Assembly (NCBI GenBank): GCA_950022295.1
Contig: OX465599.1
Location: 288,073,501 to 288,137,500, forward strand
From: Bromus sterilis
Lineage: Eukaryota > Streptophyta > Magnoliopsida > Poales > Poaceae
Length of the DNA stretch: 64,000 bases
Reading direction: 5' to 3'
Both the position numbers and the translations under genes were made by a program. Below are positions 33,071 through 44,945 of this stretch, piece by piece. The notes below the pieces were generated by a model. That model did not search any database. It was not told the origin of the DNA and saw nothing but the letters and a program-made list of their open reading frames with translations. Within the stretch, counting starts at the first letter, position 1, and each line of letters starts with the position of its first letter.

Positions 33071-35211
33071 TGTTGGGAAACGTAGTAGAAAACAAAAAAT
33101 TTCGGCCTACGAATCAAGAACCCAAGATCATCCAAGAAGATTGCATACAAGGTTTTAGGTCATGGCTCACCAACCGATGTAGCGGAAGTAGAGTTGGTGA
33201 AGCTCGTGGACGTAGTGGAAGTAGATCTCTCAAGTTCTCCCACGAATAGTCCATCGATCAATCCCACAAACAAGTCCCGCGATCTAGTCCCACGGACAAG
33301 TCCCATGAACAAGCTCCTCGAAGAAGGGTCGAAGGTACGACCCCTCCATTAGTATCCACACATCCCGTAGCAGAAATCCAGCAGCGCTCCGCCGTCCAGA
33401 GATGAACGCCACCGAGAAAACTAGAGGCAGAAAACCTTAATGGATTCCGATCTAGAACAGCGTCTAAACCGGGGTCTAATTGTGGAGCAACGGGGTTTAG
33501 AGGAGGGAGGGTGGCGCATAGGCCTTGGGGATTGATTGTGTTGCGCCCCCCACCCCTCCCCCACATTATATAGGTGGCCAAGAGGCCCTTGGGGCGCAGA
33601 TCAAAGAGGATTGGGACTCCAACTTGGACTCCCAAGCCTTCCAAACCTTACCACACCTTCCCACCGGAAACCTGCCATAATGGGTTTTGGTATTCCCACC
33701 AGGAGGGGAATTCCTTCCCCTTGGTGTGCCCCCACCCCCTTGGCCGGCCAGGGCAGCCTAGGTGGCTTGCCCCCCAAGGCCAGGGGCGCAGGGGAGTGGG
33801 TGGTACTGCCCGGAACCTTCCGGAACCTTCCATGACCTTCTAGAAGCTTCCAGGACCTTCCGGGACATACCGGGACCGTTTCGGGACATTCCGGACACTT
33901 CTGGAGCACTTCCAGGACCTTCCGAGACCGTTCTCGGACGTTCCGGAGCCATCCGGATAGTTTCCAAGACCATCCGAGTTACAGTTTAAGCCACCCGATG
34001 ACCGCGAAGGTTGTCGGGACGCCCAGCGATTATCCGGAAACTATTCCGGTTGATCCAGGACTTCCCCAGTACCATTCTCATATGTTCCGGAACCACCTGG
34101 GACTACTCCAGAGTGATCCGGACATAACCTTAAATACCCAGAACTACTTCTAGTGCCCTTATGAACAATTCCATAAATCTCCGGAACTACTTCCGGTACC
34201 CGTATGAACTATTCTGCTTTGCTTCCACTAAACCTTCTACCATACTAGTATTCTAACAGACTACTGCTCGTTAAGTGTGTGACCCAATAAGTTCGGTATA
34301 ATGCGGACATGACTCAGAACATCTTCCGGACATAGGTCAACAGCCTTTCGTCAATAGCCAATAATCAACAGCGGAGCCATGGACACCCATGTTGACTCCC
34401 GCACATACACGAAGAAACTTCGAGTGAACCATTATGTTTAGTCATGTACCATTCCCTTTGCTTCGTGATATATGAAAAAGTTAGAGGAGAGAAGTTTGGC
34501 ACCCATGTGTAACAACTTCTTGAACACAAGCCACTCGTTATCCTCTTTGCTCGTTTGTCCATTTTCTCGTTATCGTATTCCGGTATCCCCGTGACTGAAT
34601 CACAATGCGTCTGTCCAGACTATAATGGATACCGTCATACCGAGTGGGCCCGAAGTGAATATCTTCTTCATCGTGAAGGAGCAAATCCCATTCTTGAACT
34701 ATCACAGTCACTAGCCACACCATCTGACATACCCAGAACTTATTTTACTACTTCCCATTTACGGGAGGATTCATCTAAGAACCAAAGCATGTCTTCCTGT
34801 GTGAAGCAACTCGATACTCTCATGGTCTAAGGAATTACGTATATGATAACATTTCATGATATGACTTATAACGTAGTTACGATGTGATCTCTAAGTATAT
34901 CATTCAATACTGGGGTCGGTTCAACATCATTGTTCTGCTAACAATATGTTCCCATTGCTACTGACATCCTTGTTACAAGAACAATGTCCATGATTAAGAA
35001 AACGTAATCATCAGTTAGCACATGAGCTGGTCTTAGAGGCTAAACCAGGAACTCTTGGTGTTTACATTTCCACACATGCAAATGAGTTTTCTTCTGAATC
35101 TCACAGTCAGGGTCATTGCAATTATAGCACAGAAATATAAACATTTATTACGAACGTGGAAATATATATATAATAACATTTTATTATTGCCTCTAGGGCA
35201 TATTTCCAACA
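33071..35211 (-). mobile_element. BARE/Angela-like Copia solo LTR (2141 bp)
   Basis: Minus-strand start TGTTGGAAATATGCCCTAGA and end TTTCCCAACA are the classic ends of the BARE/WIS/Angela group. No PBS (TGGTATCAGAGC) or internal sequence is present. The flanks are GAGTC left and GTCTC right, so there is no TSD. The left flank is Athila 3' internal sequence and the right flank is mid-LTR, so the site is rearranged. Confidence 0.88.
33795..33990. repeat. Degenerate short tandem repeat (CTTCCGGGAC-like)
   Basis: Within the BARE-like LTR, words such as CTTCCGGGAC, CATTCCGGAC and GTTCCGGAGC recur every 11-13 bases. The open frames it generates on both strands are by-products of this periodicity. 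Confidence 0.65.
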
Positions 35212-35774
35212 GTCTCACAGTTGGATTTCGGTCTACTTATTTTGGCGTACTACCCATGCTTTTGAGCCTCTTCCTTTCTTTTGTAGCATAGTTAGCATTG
35301 CGGTGCGTTTGTAATTCTGTCAATTGCCCGTTTGTAATTTGTTTACCCCGCATAGCAATCTTATCGTCTTTTGGGAGAGAGACATCACTAGTGAACATCA
35401 CGGGACCCCGGTCCATATTTTCATCATTGTTTAGACGCTCTTTTATTTTCTAGCTTTTACTTTCAGTTGTTATCATTACCATTATCCCTTGTGTGTTTGA
35501 CCCTTTGTAAACAACAAGACCGGAGAGATTGACAACCTCTCTGAACTTCGTTGGGAGCAAAGTTAATTGTATCGTGTGCAGGTCCAGGTCAAGGAAACAA
35601 CATTTTTCGTAAACGGTGCCCTTGTTTTTTTGCCACCTACTTATCATTGCCGGAGTCCTACGGGAGACAAACCCTATCCTCTACATAGGGGAAATTTGGT
35701 GTTATCCTACATCTCACCTTCCACTTGGGATAACCAACGAAGGGCGAGAAGCCATTACCACTTCCATGCCATCA
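35212..35774 (+). repeat. 3' part of a plus-strand Athila-type LTR
   Basis: It matches the window's last LTR from about 63690 onward (GTTGGATTTCGGTCTACTTA) and continues to an LTR end at CCATCA. Instead of a primer site, another LTR piece follows immediately. Confidence 0.8.
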
Positions 35775-36912
35775 CCCGACAACCTGCCGGAGGGAGGATT
35801 GACCTCCGGGAGCTTCTCCACCACCATGGACGCTTCCCGGATGTGCCGTGAGTAGTCCCCCTTGGACCATGGGTCCGTGATCAGTAGCTCTGTGGTGTAT
35901 TCTCTCCAATCTTGTTCTTAAATGTTTAGTCCTTGTGAGTTGCCCTACATGATCAAGGCACCTATGTAATTTTCCTGTTGTTGCTCTGCTGCGTTTGCTG
36001 GGATCGGATGGATTATGAGATTATGTTCAGATCGTGATGAGTTATATATTTGGTTTACCTTTTATATTTTGTTCTTGAGTAATTATTGCATGTTCTCCGT
36101 TGCTTTTTATTGCTTTGTCCAAGTAGTAGATAATAACTCCAAGAGGGACAGAAACATGAGACTAGGGGATGTGTTGTTGCCACCAGGGAGAAAACAACAG
36201 TGCTTGTAACCGCGGTTTCAAGGATTGTTTACCTTACGCATAGATTGTTAATGCAATTTTCTCTTGCTTTGAGTTTACACTTTGGGTGGGGCTCGCAACT
36301 TAATGCCAGCGAGATGTTCTAGATAGATATCTCAAGGTGGATGATTAGTGAGTAGATGCACATGGATTTTGGTCTACTTGTCTTGGCGTACTGCCCATAC
36401 TTTTGAGCCTCTTACTTTCAAGTAGCATAATTATCATTGCGGTGCGTTTATAATTCTGTCAATTACCCAGTTGTAATTTGTTCACCCATCTTAGTTGTTT
36501 ATCGTCTTTTGGGAAAGAGACATCACTAGTGAACATCATGGGACCCCAGTCCATATTTCCACCACTTTTTACACCTCCACTTTATTTACCGCTTTTACTT
36601 TTAGTTGCAATTATTGTTACCATTATCATTATCTCTTGCGTTTGATCCTTTGTAAATGGCAAGGTCGGAGGGATTGACAACCCCTCTATACTCGTTGGGA
36701 GCAAAGTTATTTGCTTCTGTGTGCAGGTCCAAGTAACGCAAGTGATTATCATTCAAATGACGCATCACTTGTCGCGCCACCTACTTGTTGCCGTTGGAGT
36801 CCTACTGGTTCGACATCAAACTTGGTATCTTTGCCAAGGGAACTTACTGCTACGCTACATCTCAACCTTCCACTTGGGGTAGCCAAGGAGGAGCACTACT
36901 TCAGTGCCATCA
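35775..36912 (+). repeat. Middle-to-3' part of a plus-strand Athila-type LTR
   Basis: It starts in the GC-rich LTR middle (CCTGCCGGAGGGAGG, compare 63059) and runs to TGCCATCA. A primer-binding site follows, so it was a 5' LTR. Its first third is missing. Confidence 0.82.
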
Positions 36913-36923
36913 AGCATAATTTC

Positions 36924-36941
36924 TGGCGCCGTTGCCGAGGA
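36924..36941 (+). promoter_or_regulatory. Primer-binding site (Athila type)
   Basis: TGGCGCCGTTGCCGAGGA lies 11 bases after the LTR end and differs from the intact site in one position. Confidence 0.85.
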
Positions 36942-37106
36942 CTCCAATCTTAAAGATAGGGGAGTTGCACACTATCTTTTATCTTTGCTTTTTAGTCTTG
37001 TTAGTTTACTTTCTAGTTTTTGCTTGTGTGTCTTATATGAAAAACCAAAAAAATAGTTGCTACCTTTTGTCTTTGTCTTTCTCTGCCTACTGATACTATC
37101 TTTACC

Positions 37107-37780
37107 ATGGGTGTGGAACCACCCAAATATGGTAGGATGGACATGTTCCACTTGTATCGTCTTCGATCAATTTGTGCGCGCGCTAAAAACCCAACCGACT
37201 TGGTTGAGGGAAAAATCATTGGATGAGCATGCTCATTATACGCGGCACCGCCTATGTAAGAAAGGGAAACACTTATGGGACCAAATACAAGTTTCTCATT
37301 GCTATGTTGAATCTTTGTGCCACATTTATGATTCCACTTGCTGTTCTAAAATAGATCGTAAACACCTTCCTTTCCAATGTGAGTTTAATGAAAATGATAT
37401 CCTATGTTCTTATGCTAAAGGAGTTTATGATTACTTTGATGTTGAAAAGATTGGAGAGTTTGTTGCCTTTAAGGGTGCTTATGAGATTGCTTCTTTGATT
37501 GAAAAGTATTATGATACTATTCACAAGTCTGAAAACTTTGCTGTTCTTGCTTATTGCTTTGAGAACTATGTTTGCAATGATTATATTGAGGAATTAAAAA
37601 AATTGCTGCCCAAGAAGAGGCTAATGATTACTATGATGAGGAATCCTATGATTCCGAGGACTCACTTGAAATATCCCTTTCTGATGATCTTGACACTTGT
37701 TGTGCTTTTGTCCAAGATGCCACTATGAATGATGCTTACGAAGATGAACTTGCTATAGTTCCTTACGTCAAGCATGAAAT
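37107..37780 (+). pseudogene. Short gag-position ORF of a non-autonomous Athila-like element
   Basis: The first ATG after the PBS gives MGVEPPKYGRMDMFHLYRLR and stops at codon 40. A second frame is readable at about 37200-37600 (YDYFDVEKIGEFVAFKGAYE and onward) and a third continues to 37770. I recognise no capsid, protease or RT motif. The sequence is AT-rich and looks formerly coding. At about 37780 it switches to LTR sequence at a shared ATTTGTTCACCCA word, so the rest of the internal region is lost. Confidence 0.6.
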
Positions 37781-38212
37781 TTGTTCACCCAGCTTAGCTG
37801 TTTATCGAATTTTGGGAGAGATACATCACTAATGAACATAATGGGACCCCGGTCCATATTTCCACAAATGTTTACACCTCCACTTTATTGACTGGTTTTA
37901 ATTTTATTTGCAATTATAATTACCATTATCATTATCTCTTGCGTTTGATCCTTTGTAAACGGCAAGGCCGGAGGGATTGACAACCCCTCTGTACTCGTTG
38001 GGAGCAAAGTTGTTTGTTTCTATGTGCAGGTCCAGGTACAAGTGATTATCATTCAAACGGCGCATCACTTGCCGCACCACCTACTTGTCGTCATTGGAGT
38101 CCTACTGGTTCGATCTCAACCTTGGTATCTTTGCCAAGGGAAATTACTGCTACACTACATCTCAACCTTCCGCTTTGGTTAGCCAACGAGGAGCACTACT
38201 TCACTGCCATCA
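37781..38212 (+). repeat. 3' part of a plus-strand Athila-type LTR
   Basis: It runs from TTCACCCAGCTTAGCTG to ACTGCCATCA and aligns with 36480-36912. It is not followed by a primer site. Confidence 0.82.
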
Positions 38213-38213
38213 C

Positions 38214-38321
38214 TGGTATGTGACCTATTTCCATCTGTTACTTGCATCAGCATAGCATAGGTCTTGGGTTTGGGAGTCGTAGGTTAAGAAAATTTATTGT
38301 TTTCTGCCCCGTTCCCCAACA
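38214..38321 (+). repeat. 3' end fragment of a Copia LTR
   Basis: It resembles the last 105 bases of the Copia LTR at 51427-52955 (CATCAGCATAGCATAG, GTAGGTTAAGAAAATTT, CCCCAACA). It is wedged between an Athila LTR end and Athila 3' internal sequence. Confidence 0.7.
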
Positions 38322-39379
38322 CATACATCATGACATTCTTCAGTTTTCTTTATGTTGAGTACTTCTTATAAGGTGTGTGATCTTCTATACCCTTGTAAAA
38401 TATAGAGTGTTGCCCTTAAAGTGAGGAAAAGATCCCAAAGAGAACAAAAATAAAATATCCAAAAGAGGACAAAAAAAGATCCCAAAGAGGACAAATGAGA
38501 GATAAATAGAAAGAGCCAATGAGGCCACAAAAAATAGAAAAATGAAAGAAAAATATAAATAAAAAGATAGAAGGGGGAAACACTACTATTACTTTTGAAA
38601 GATCCACACTCGTGCTCCAAATAGTATTTGTACTTCATAGAGAGTTTCATATTATTCATGCATAACTATGTGGGTATCCATACACTATAGAACTTGTCTT
38701 GTATATATTCCAATGATGAGCCTCCTCAAATGAGCTCTAGGTCTTCTTGAGCAAGCAAGTTGGATGCACCCCCACTAGTTCCATTGGAGAGCTTCCCATA
38801 GCTCATATGTGCATCCGTTGCATGCCAATCCCTACTCCTCACATCATATCTATCATTTGACATTCTCTCGCCTATGATTGTCCTCATTGATGTGAGCCTT
38901 TCACACCTTTTTTGTCTTCCCTCCCCATAATTATTCTATTTGTCATCCTAAGTGCCAACATATCTTACTCGCGCTCATTCATTGCATGAGTGCTCAAAGT
39001 AGAAAGGGAGAGGATCAGTTTGACTTGTGCCTGACTAGTGGTCTGGGGACGAGTCGCAATAAGATTTCGAAGGAGACCAAGTGTGAAGTTTTAGTTGATT
39101 TAGTTCTCAATTAACTATCTAGTATTTTTATGCTCTAAACCCATCTCCCACTTCTTGCACACAAACAACGATTGGAGACATTCGAGTCACGGACAACGAG
39201 AGCTCTTGCACCTTTATGTTCTTATATTGCTAGTTTCAATACTAGATATAGACTCTTGCTTGTTATTGTTTTGACTTGAATTACATATCTTGCTTGTTGT
39301 ACTTTAAAGGTCAAATATTTGTTGGTAGCCACTCACCACAGAAATTATCTTTGTTGTCATTTACCTGCTCGAGGACGAG
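38322..39379 (+). mobile_element. Athila-family 3' internal region, second plus-strand copy
   Basis: It is closely related to 32366-33070 (GTGTTGCCCTTAAAGTGAGG, GAGGATGAGCC-type words) and continues to the polypurine tract. It is non-coding; short minus-strand frames here come from T-rich sequence. Confidence 0.8.
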
Positions 39380-39401
39380 CAGGAATTAAGCTTGGGGACG
39401 T
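39380..39401 (+). promoter_or_regulatory. Polypurine tract before a plus-strand LTR
   Basis: AGGAATTAAGCTTGGGGACG lies directly before the LTR start TGATACGTCC, so the LTR that follows is a 3' LTR. Confidence 0.8.
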
Positions 39402-39659
39402 TGATACGTCCCAAATGTATCTATAATTTATGCTTGTTTCATGCTTATATTGGTGATTTTGCTATATGTTTTGCTACACTTTCATACATTTTCAACATAT
39501 TTGGACTAACCTACTAACTCAGTGCCCTAGTGCCAGCTTCTCTCTGTTGTTGTGTGTGCATTGCAGGAAAATACCAATTATTAAAATGCACGGGAAAATC
39601 ATATAAAAATTAGCAGTTAGGAAGACTCCGGAAGCCCGAAGGGGAGTCAGAGGGGTACC
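39402..39659 (+). repeat. First 258 bases of a plus-strand 3' LTR, truncated
   Basis: It begins TGATACGTCCCAAATG and is recognisable to about 39659. It then joins minus-strand Athila internal sequence (CTTGTCATATGAGG). The remaining 1.4 kb of the LTR is absent. Confidence 0.8.
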
Positions 39660-39845
39660 TCTTGTCATATGAGGCTATAAATGGCACAAAGCTTGAAAAG
39701 TAAAGATACAATGATGTTGCTACAGTAGTAACAATCATCAAGACCACTAAAAACAGAAGAAAAACAAAAGGAAATCCTAAATTCGTTGCGGGCTGCCTCC
39801 CGAAAGCGCTTGTTTAAAGCCATTATTAGGCTTAATGCAAATAGA
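39660..39845 (-). mobile_element. Start of Athila 3' internal region, minus strand, truncated
   Basis: This matches 44757-44945 almost base for base, including the GCGCTTT...GGCAGCC signature near 39800. It is cut at its left end by the inverted junction at 39659. Confidence 0.8.
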
Positions 39846-40253
39846 TCAAGTTGTATCAATTGAACCATCATCAAGATCATCAAGAAGCTCTTCAATAGTA
39901 CAACCACTCTTAAGAGGTCTTTCAAATAAAGGCCTAATAAAGATACTTCTAGGAATAAAAGCAAAAGGCGGAAGATCAATTGGAGTCTCATTTATTCTAT
40001 TAAAGAGGGGTATCTCTTCCAAAGTCTTCATTGTTTCAACCCCTTTGGCAATAGGTAGATTATTTTTGAAATGAGGAGCCTTTGGAACGTAAATGAACCT
40101 AGGTTCCTTCTTTGCTGGCGTTTCCACCTTTTTGGTTTTGATTGAGGAAAAAGTAGTTCCTAGAGTGTCAATGATTTCCTCGATCTTATCAATCCTAGAA
40201 GGGTCCAAGTCATGGGATTTTATGGTCTCCAAGGTTTTGAAAATTTTATGCAT
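39846..40253 (-). CDS. Short ORF of a non-autonomous Athila-like element (135 aa)
   Basis: It starts MHKIFKTLETIKSHDLD at the first in-frame ATG after the PBS and ends DDLDDGSIDTT. The frame is open even further upstream through the PBS and LTR, so the true start is uncertain. Part of it is Lys/Pro rich (TPAKKEPRFIYVPKAP). It shows no gag capsid, protease or RT motif. The normal Athila 3' internal signature follows within 50 bases, so the whole pol is absent from this family's interior. A second copy lies at 44946-45272 with a nearly identical C-terminus, which suggests some conservation. The role is unknown; it may be a gag C-terminal remnant. Confidence 0.55.
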   Translation of the reverse strand: MHKIFKTLETIKSHDLDPSRIDKIEEIIDTLGTTFSSIKTKKVETPAKKEPRFIYVPKAPHFKNNLPIAKGVETMKTLEEIPLFNRINETPIDLPPFAFIPRSIFIRPLFERPLKSGCTIEELLDDLDDGSIDTT

Positions 40254-40320
40254 GGAGCTATCGAGTCTATTCAAATTCCCTTGAATCTTACGATCCAACA
40301 CACTTATCTTAAAGAGTGGA

Positions 40321-40339
40321 GTCCCCGGCAACGGCGCCA
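40321..40339 (-). promoter_or_regulatory. Primer-binding site (Athila type)
   Basis: Minus-strand reading is TGGCGCCGTTGCCGGGGAC, 11 bases from the LTR end at 40351, identical in type to that of the intact element. Confidence 0.9.
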
Positions 40340-40350
40340 GAAATTGCTTT

Positions 40351-42018
40351 TGATGGTACGAATTAACGCCCCCTCGTTGGTTACCCAAAGTGGAAGGTTG
40401 AGATGTAGATAGCAGCAATTTCCCTTAGCGAAGATGCTAAGGTCGAGTATCGAACCAGTAGGACTCCAAGATCGACAAGTAGGTGGTTCGGCAAGTGATG
40501 CGCCGTTGATAATCACTTGCTTCTCCTGGACCTGCACACACAACAGATAGCTTTGCTCCCAACGAGTACAGAGGAGTTGTGAATTCCTCCAGCCTTGTTG
40601 TTTACAAAGGATAAAATGCACGGGATAATAATAATAGTGATAGCAACGGAAAAGTAAATAAAGCAGTAAATTGATAGCGGGTGTAAAAAATATTGGAAAT
40701 ATGGACCAGGGTCCTATGATGTTCACTAGTGATGTCTCTCTCCCAAAAGACGATAAAATAGCCATGCGAGGTAAACAAATTACAACTGGGCAATTGACAG
40801 GATTATGTGCGCAAACCAATGCTAATTATGCTATAAAGAAAGGAAGAGGCTCAAAAGCATGGGCGGTACGCCAAGACAAGTAGACCGAAATCCATCTGCA
40901 TGTACCTACTAATCATCCACCTTGAGATATCTATCCAGAACATCTCGCTGGTATTAAGTTGCGAATCCCACCCAAAGTGTAAACTCAAAGCAACGGAGAA
41001 CTGCATTAAAGAACTTTGCGTAAAGTAAACAATCCTTGCACCCGCAAGTAAAAGCACCGTTGTTTCCCCCCTTGTGGCAACAACACATACCCTAGACTCA
41101 TGTTTCTGTCACTCAAGCTAGTCATCAGGGGGCATGAACCCACAATCATGCATAACGCTCCCTCTTGGAGTCACTACCTACTAGTTTGCCAAAGTAATAA
41201 ACAGCAACGGAGAACATGCAAGAATTACTCTAGAACATAAATATAAAAGAGGAGAATCAAATATATTACTCAAACACAATCTGAACATAATCTCATAATC
41301 CATCGGATCCCAGCAAACTCAGCATAGCAACAGCAGAAATATTACATATGTGCCTCGATCATGTAGGGCAGCTCACGAGGTCTAATCCATGAAGAACAAA
41401 GAGGGGAGGAGAACATCACATAGCTACTGATCATAGACCCATGGTACAAGGTGGACTACTCACGGTTCATCCGGGAAGCATCCATGGTGGTGGAGAAGCT
41501 CCCGGAGGTGGTTTCTTCCTCCGGCAGGGTGCCGGGAAGAGGTCTCCTAGTGCTCCCGATCTTGCAAGCGCGGCGACGGTGGAACAGAGGAGAGATCGCG
41601 AAAAAGGGTTCCCGTCACGGGGGTTTCACGTCACGAGGAATAAATAGGCGAAGGGGGGCAGCCAGGGGGGCCCACCAGGGGTCCAGGCGGCCCCCTGGCG
41701 CGGTACCACCCTAGGGCGCGCCGGGAGGGCGCCTGGGGCCCTGGTGGGTCCCCTCTGGCTCCCCCTCGGTGATTCGCGAAACTTCTTCTGCGCTGATTTT
41801 TTTATTGGATTTTTCCCGAATTTTTGGAGCACTTTTAATATAGGGGAAACCTGAAATAGAAAAACAGCAGAAAACAGGAACTGGCACTTGGGTGCACTGA
41901 GTTAATAGGTTAGTCCAAATATGATCAAAAGTGTATGGAAGTTCATAAATATCATAGCAGTGTCGCACAAAAGAGGCATGGAGCAAGCATAAATTATAGA
42001 TACGTTTTGGACGTATCA
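40351..42018 (-). repeat. Shared LTR (1668 bp) between two internal regions
   Basis: It begins TGATGGTACG and ends GGACGTATCA on the plus strand. A primer-binding site lies on its left and a polypurine tract on its right, so it serves as 5' LTR for the left interior and 3' LTR for the right interior. It is highly similar to 45273-46842. Confidence 0.9.
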
Positions 42019-42034
42019 ACATCCCCAAGCTTAG
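42019..42034 (-). promoter_or_regulatory. Polypurine tract
   Basis: Minus-strand reading CTAAGCTTGGGGATGT abuts the LTR end. It matches the plus-strand tract at 39380-39401. Confidence 0.85.
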
Positions 42035-44945
42035 TTCCTGCTCGTCCTCGAGTAGGTAAATGATAAAAGCGTAATTTCTGTGGTGACATGCTAACAACCA
42101 TATAAGAACTTTTAAGTAAAGCAATCAAGGCATGTAATTCAATTCAAGTCATAACATGCAAGAGTCTATATTTAGCATTGAAATAAGCAACATAAGAACA
42201 AAAAGGTGCAAGAGCTCTCGCTGTCCGTGACTCGAATGTCTCCAAATGGTGTTTGTATGCAAGAAAAGGGATAGGGATATACGAGAAAAAGTATTTTTGT
42301 GTTGATAACTCAATCTACTAAAGTTTCACACTTGGTCTTCTTTGGAATCTTATCTTGACTCATCTCCAGACCACTAGCCAGGTACAAGTCAAAATGATCC
42401 ACTCCTTTTCGACATTTTGAGCACTCATGCAATGGATGAGCGTAAGCAAGAAAGTTGACACTTAGGATGGCAAAGAGAGAATATGGTGGAGGAGGAAGAC
42501 AAAAAAGGGTGTGAAAGGCTCACATCAATGAGGACAATCAAAGACGAGAGAAAGCCAAATGATAGATATGATGTGAGGAGTAGGGATTGCCATGCAATGG
42601 ATGCACATGTGAGCTAAAAAGCTCTCCAATGGAACTAGTGGGGGTGCATCCAACTTTCTTGCTCAAGAAGACCTAGAGCTCATTTGAGGAGGCTCATCAT
42701 TGGAATATACAAGCCAAGTTCTATAGTGTGAAGGTCCCCACATAGCTATATGCATGAATGATAATCTCTATGAAGTACAAGATATAAGATGGAGTACGAG
42801 TGTGGATCTCTCAAAAGGAATAGTAGTGTGCCCCCATCTCTCTTTTTATTTATTTTTCTCTTTTTTCTCTTTTTTCTATTTTTTTGGTGGCCTAAATGGC
42901 TCTTTCTATTTCTCTCATTTGTCCTCTTTGGGATCTTTTAATTTGTCCACTTTGGGATCTTTTCCTCACTTTAGGGGCAACACTCTATATATTACAAAAA
43001 GTATAGAAGATATTTCACACTTTACAAAGTACTCAAATCATAAAGAAGATGTAACTATCATGAAGTATGCAAATGTATGCCTCTGCCAGGGTAGCAGGAT
43101 ATGCAATGATACTAGCGCGTCATGTAGAAATGATTAGGGCAAGGCCCAACTAGCATGCAGCTCATCAATCAAGCAAGTAGCATGTATGACATGAAGATCA
43201 AGTCATGAGAAGATGGATGTTGCATGGCAATGTATCTCGGAAAGGCTATGGAAATGCCTTGAAAGGTAGGTATGGTGATTGTTTTGAGGAAGGATATAAG
43301 GAGGTTTATGATGACAGAGCATATCATGCCAAGGGTTTGGATGTACCGGCGAAGGTGGAAGCCAACTCTCGGAGTGAGAAGAAGGCAATGCACGACACAT
43401 GAGAGGCTAGAAAAATATGGGAAGGTGGAAGTGTCAACTTTCGAATACTCACATTAGTCCGAAGAACTCATGAACTTATTATCGGTAACTCTCAATCTAA
43501 TAAGGAGGTTTCACAAAGAGACAAGTACCCCGAGGAGGAGTGTATGGGGGTTTGGTTATCCTTGCGCATCCTCGACTCATGGTACGTGAGTGTACTCTAA
43601 TATCCGACCCCTTAGAAGAGTAGTGATCCATCTAGTAGCTAAAGTTCTCAACTAATTTTGTAAGTTTTGAAAATAAACACGGATTTCCCAAAATACGACA
43701 TCTATCGCTAATAGGCTAAAGCTCTTGACACCAAAAGTCCAAACATTACTCAAAACAATACCTCAAAACTATTGCAAGTTACTACTACAAAAGATTAGCA
43801 ACCTCAATTACCTACTTCAAGTCAAGACACACAACTCAGTGCAACAGGCAAACTCTCTAAACAAGATAAACATGAAAACTCAAGAGAGTTCCAGCAACAA
43901 ACTAAACAAAAGCTCTTTGAAAATATAAACATGAATACTAAGAGAAAAACATGATAGTAGCTATGAAAAAGATAAAGAACACACACAACAAAGATAAGCA
44001 TGAAAAATCCTATGTTGTGTTCTAGATTTTGGAAGTGGAGCGTGTTTCTCTCCCACACAAAGAAAGCTGGGTTCTAACTTTTTATGAACAGCAAGCAAAG
44101 CTAAAGAAAACTAAAAATAAAACCTAAGAGCGAGACGCTCCAAGCATAGCACATAATGCATGAAGTGATAAAAATATAGTGAAACGAGAGACAAACTGAT
44201 AATTGTTGATGGAGAAGGGGATGCACGGGGGCATCACCAAGCTTAGACGCTTGAGTCTCCTTGAATATATCTTGGGGATGCATGGGGGTATCCCCAAGCT
44301 TGAGCGCTTGACACTTCCTAATCTTCTTTCATCATCTTCCCTCGCACACTTGAAAACTCCCTTCATACATAACTCATCACAATCTGATTAGCGAGGTTAG
44401 TACCCATAATAAAATATTTTTTACTCTACTGGAAATAAAGATATTATTGAAGAGCTACCGTTTCTCAAGATTGACAAAAAAAATTGCAAAGAAAAAGCAA
44501 GCTTAAGGTTTGAAAAATGAAGAAAAGGCAAAACAGGACAGAATCTGTGAAAAACAGACCAGCAGGTAGTAAAGAATTTGTTAGGGATACTTCTACAACT
44601 CAAATAAAAAAACTCAGAACATACGAAAGTTCCGTAATTGTATAGAGAACGCTGTGTAAAAAATTCAGCTCAAAAAGATGAACAGGGATTTTTCTGTTTT
44701 TTTTCTAGTCACAAGGACAGAATCTGTTTTCTGGACAACATGTCACAACTTTCCCTTCACTTGTCATATGAGGCTATAAATGGCACAAAGCTTGAAAAGT
44801 AAAGATACAATGATGTTGCTACAGTAGTAACAATCATCAAGACCACTAAAAACAGAAGAAAAACAAAAGGAAATCCTAAATTCGTTGCGTACTGCCTCCA
44901 GAAAGCGCTTCTTTAAAGCCATTAGTTAGGCTTAATGCAAATAGA
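42035..44945 (-). mobile_element. Athila-family 3' internal region, full minus-strand copy
   Basis: This is the longest uninterrupted copy (2.9 kb) of the region seen at 28931-33070 and 38322-39379 in the other orientation. It runs from the end of the short ORF to the polypurine tract. I find no credible ORF in element sense. T- or A-rich runs occur near 42840-42890. Confidence 0.85.

Noticed and set aside
33536..33989. Several overlapping Pro/Gly-rich frames on both strands
   Set aside because: They arise from the degenerate CTTCCGGGAC-like repeat and GC-rich part of the BARE-like LTR.
40304..40819. 171-aa frame crossing the PBS and LTR at 40351
   Set aside because: It lies mostly within LTR sequence and has no conserved motif; the open frame is incidental.
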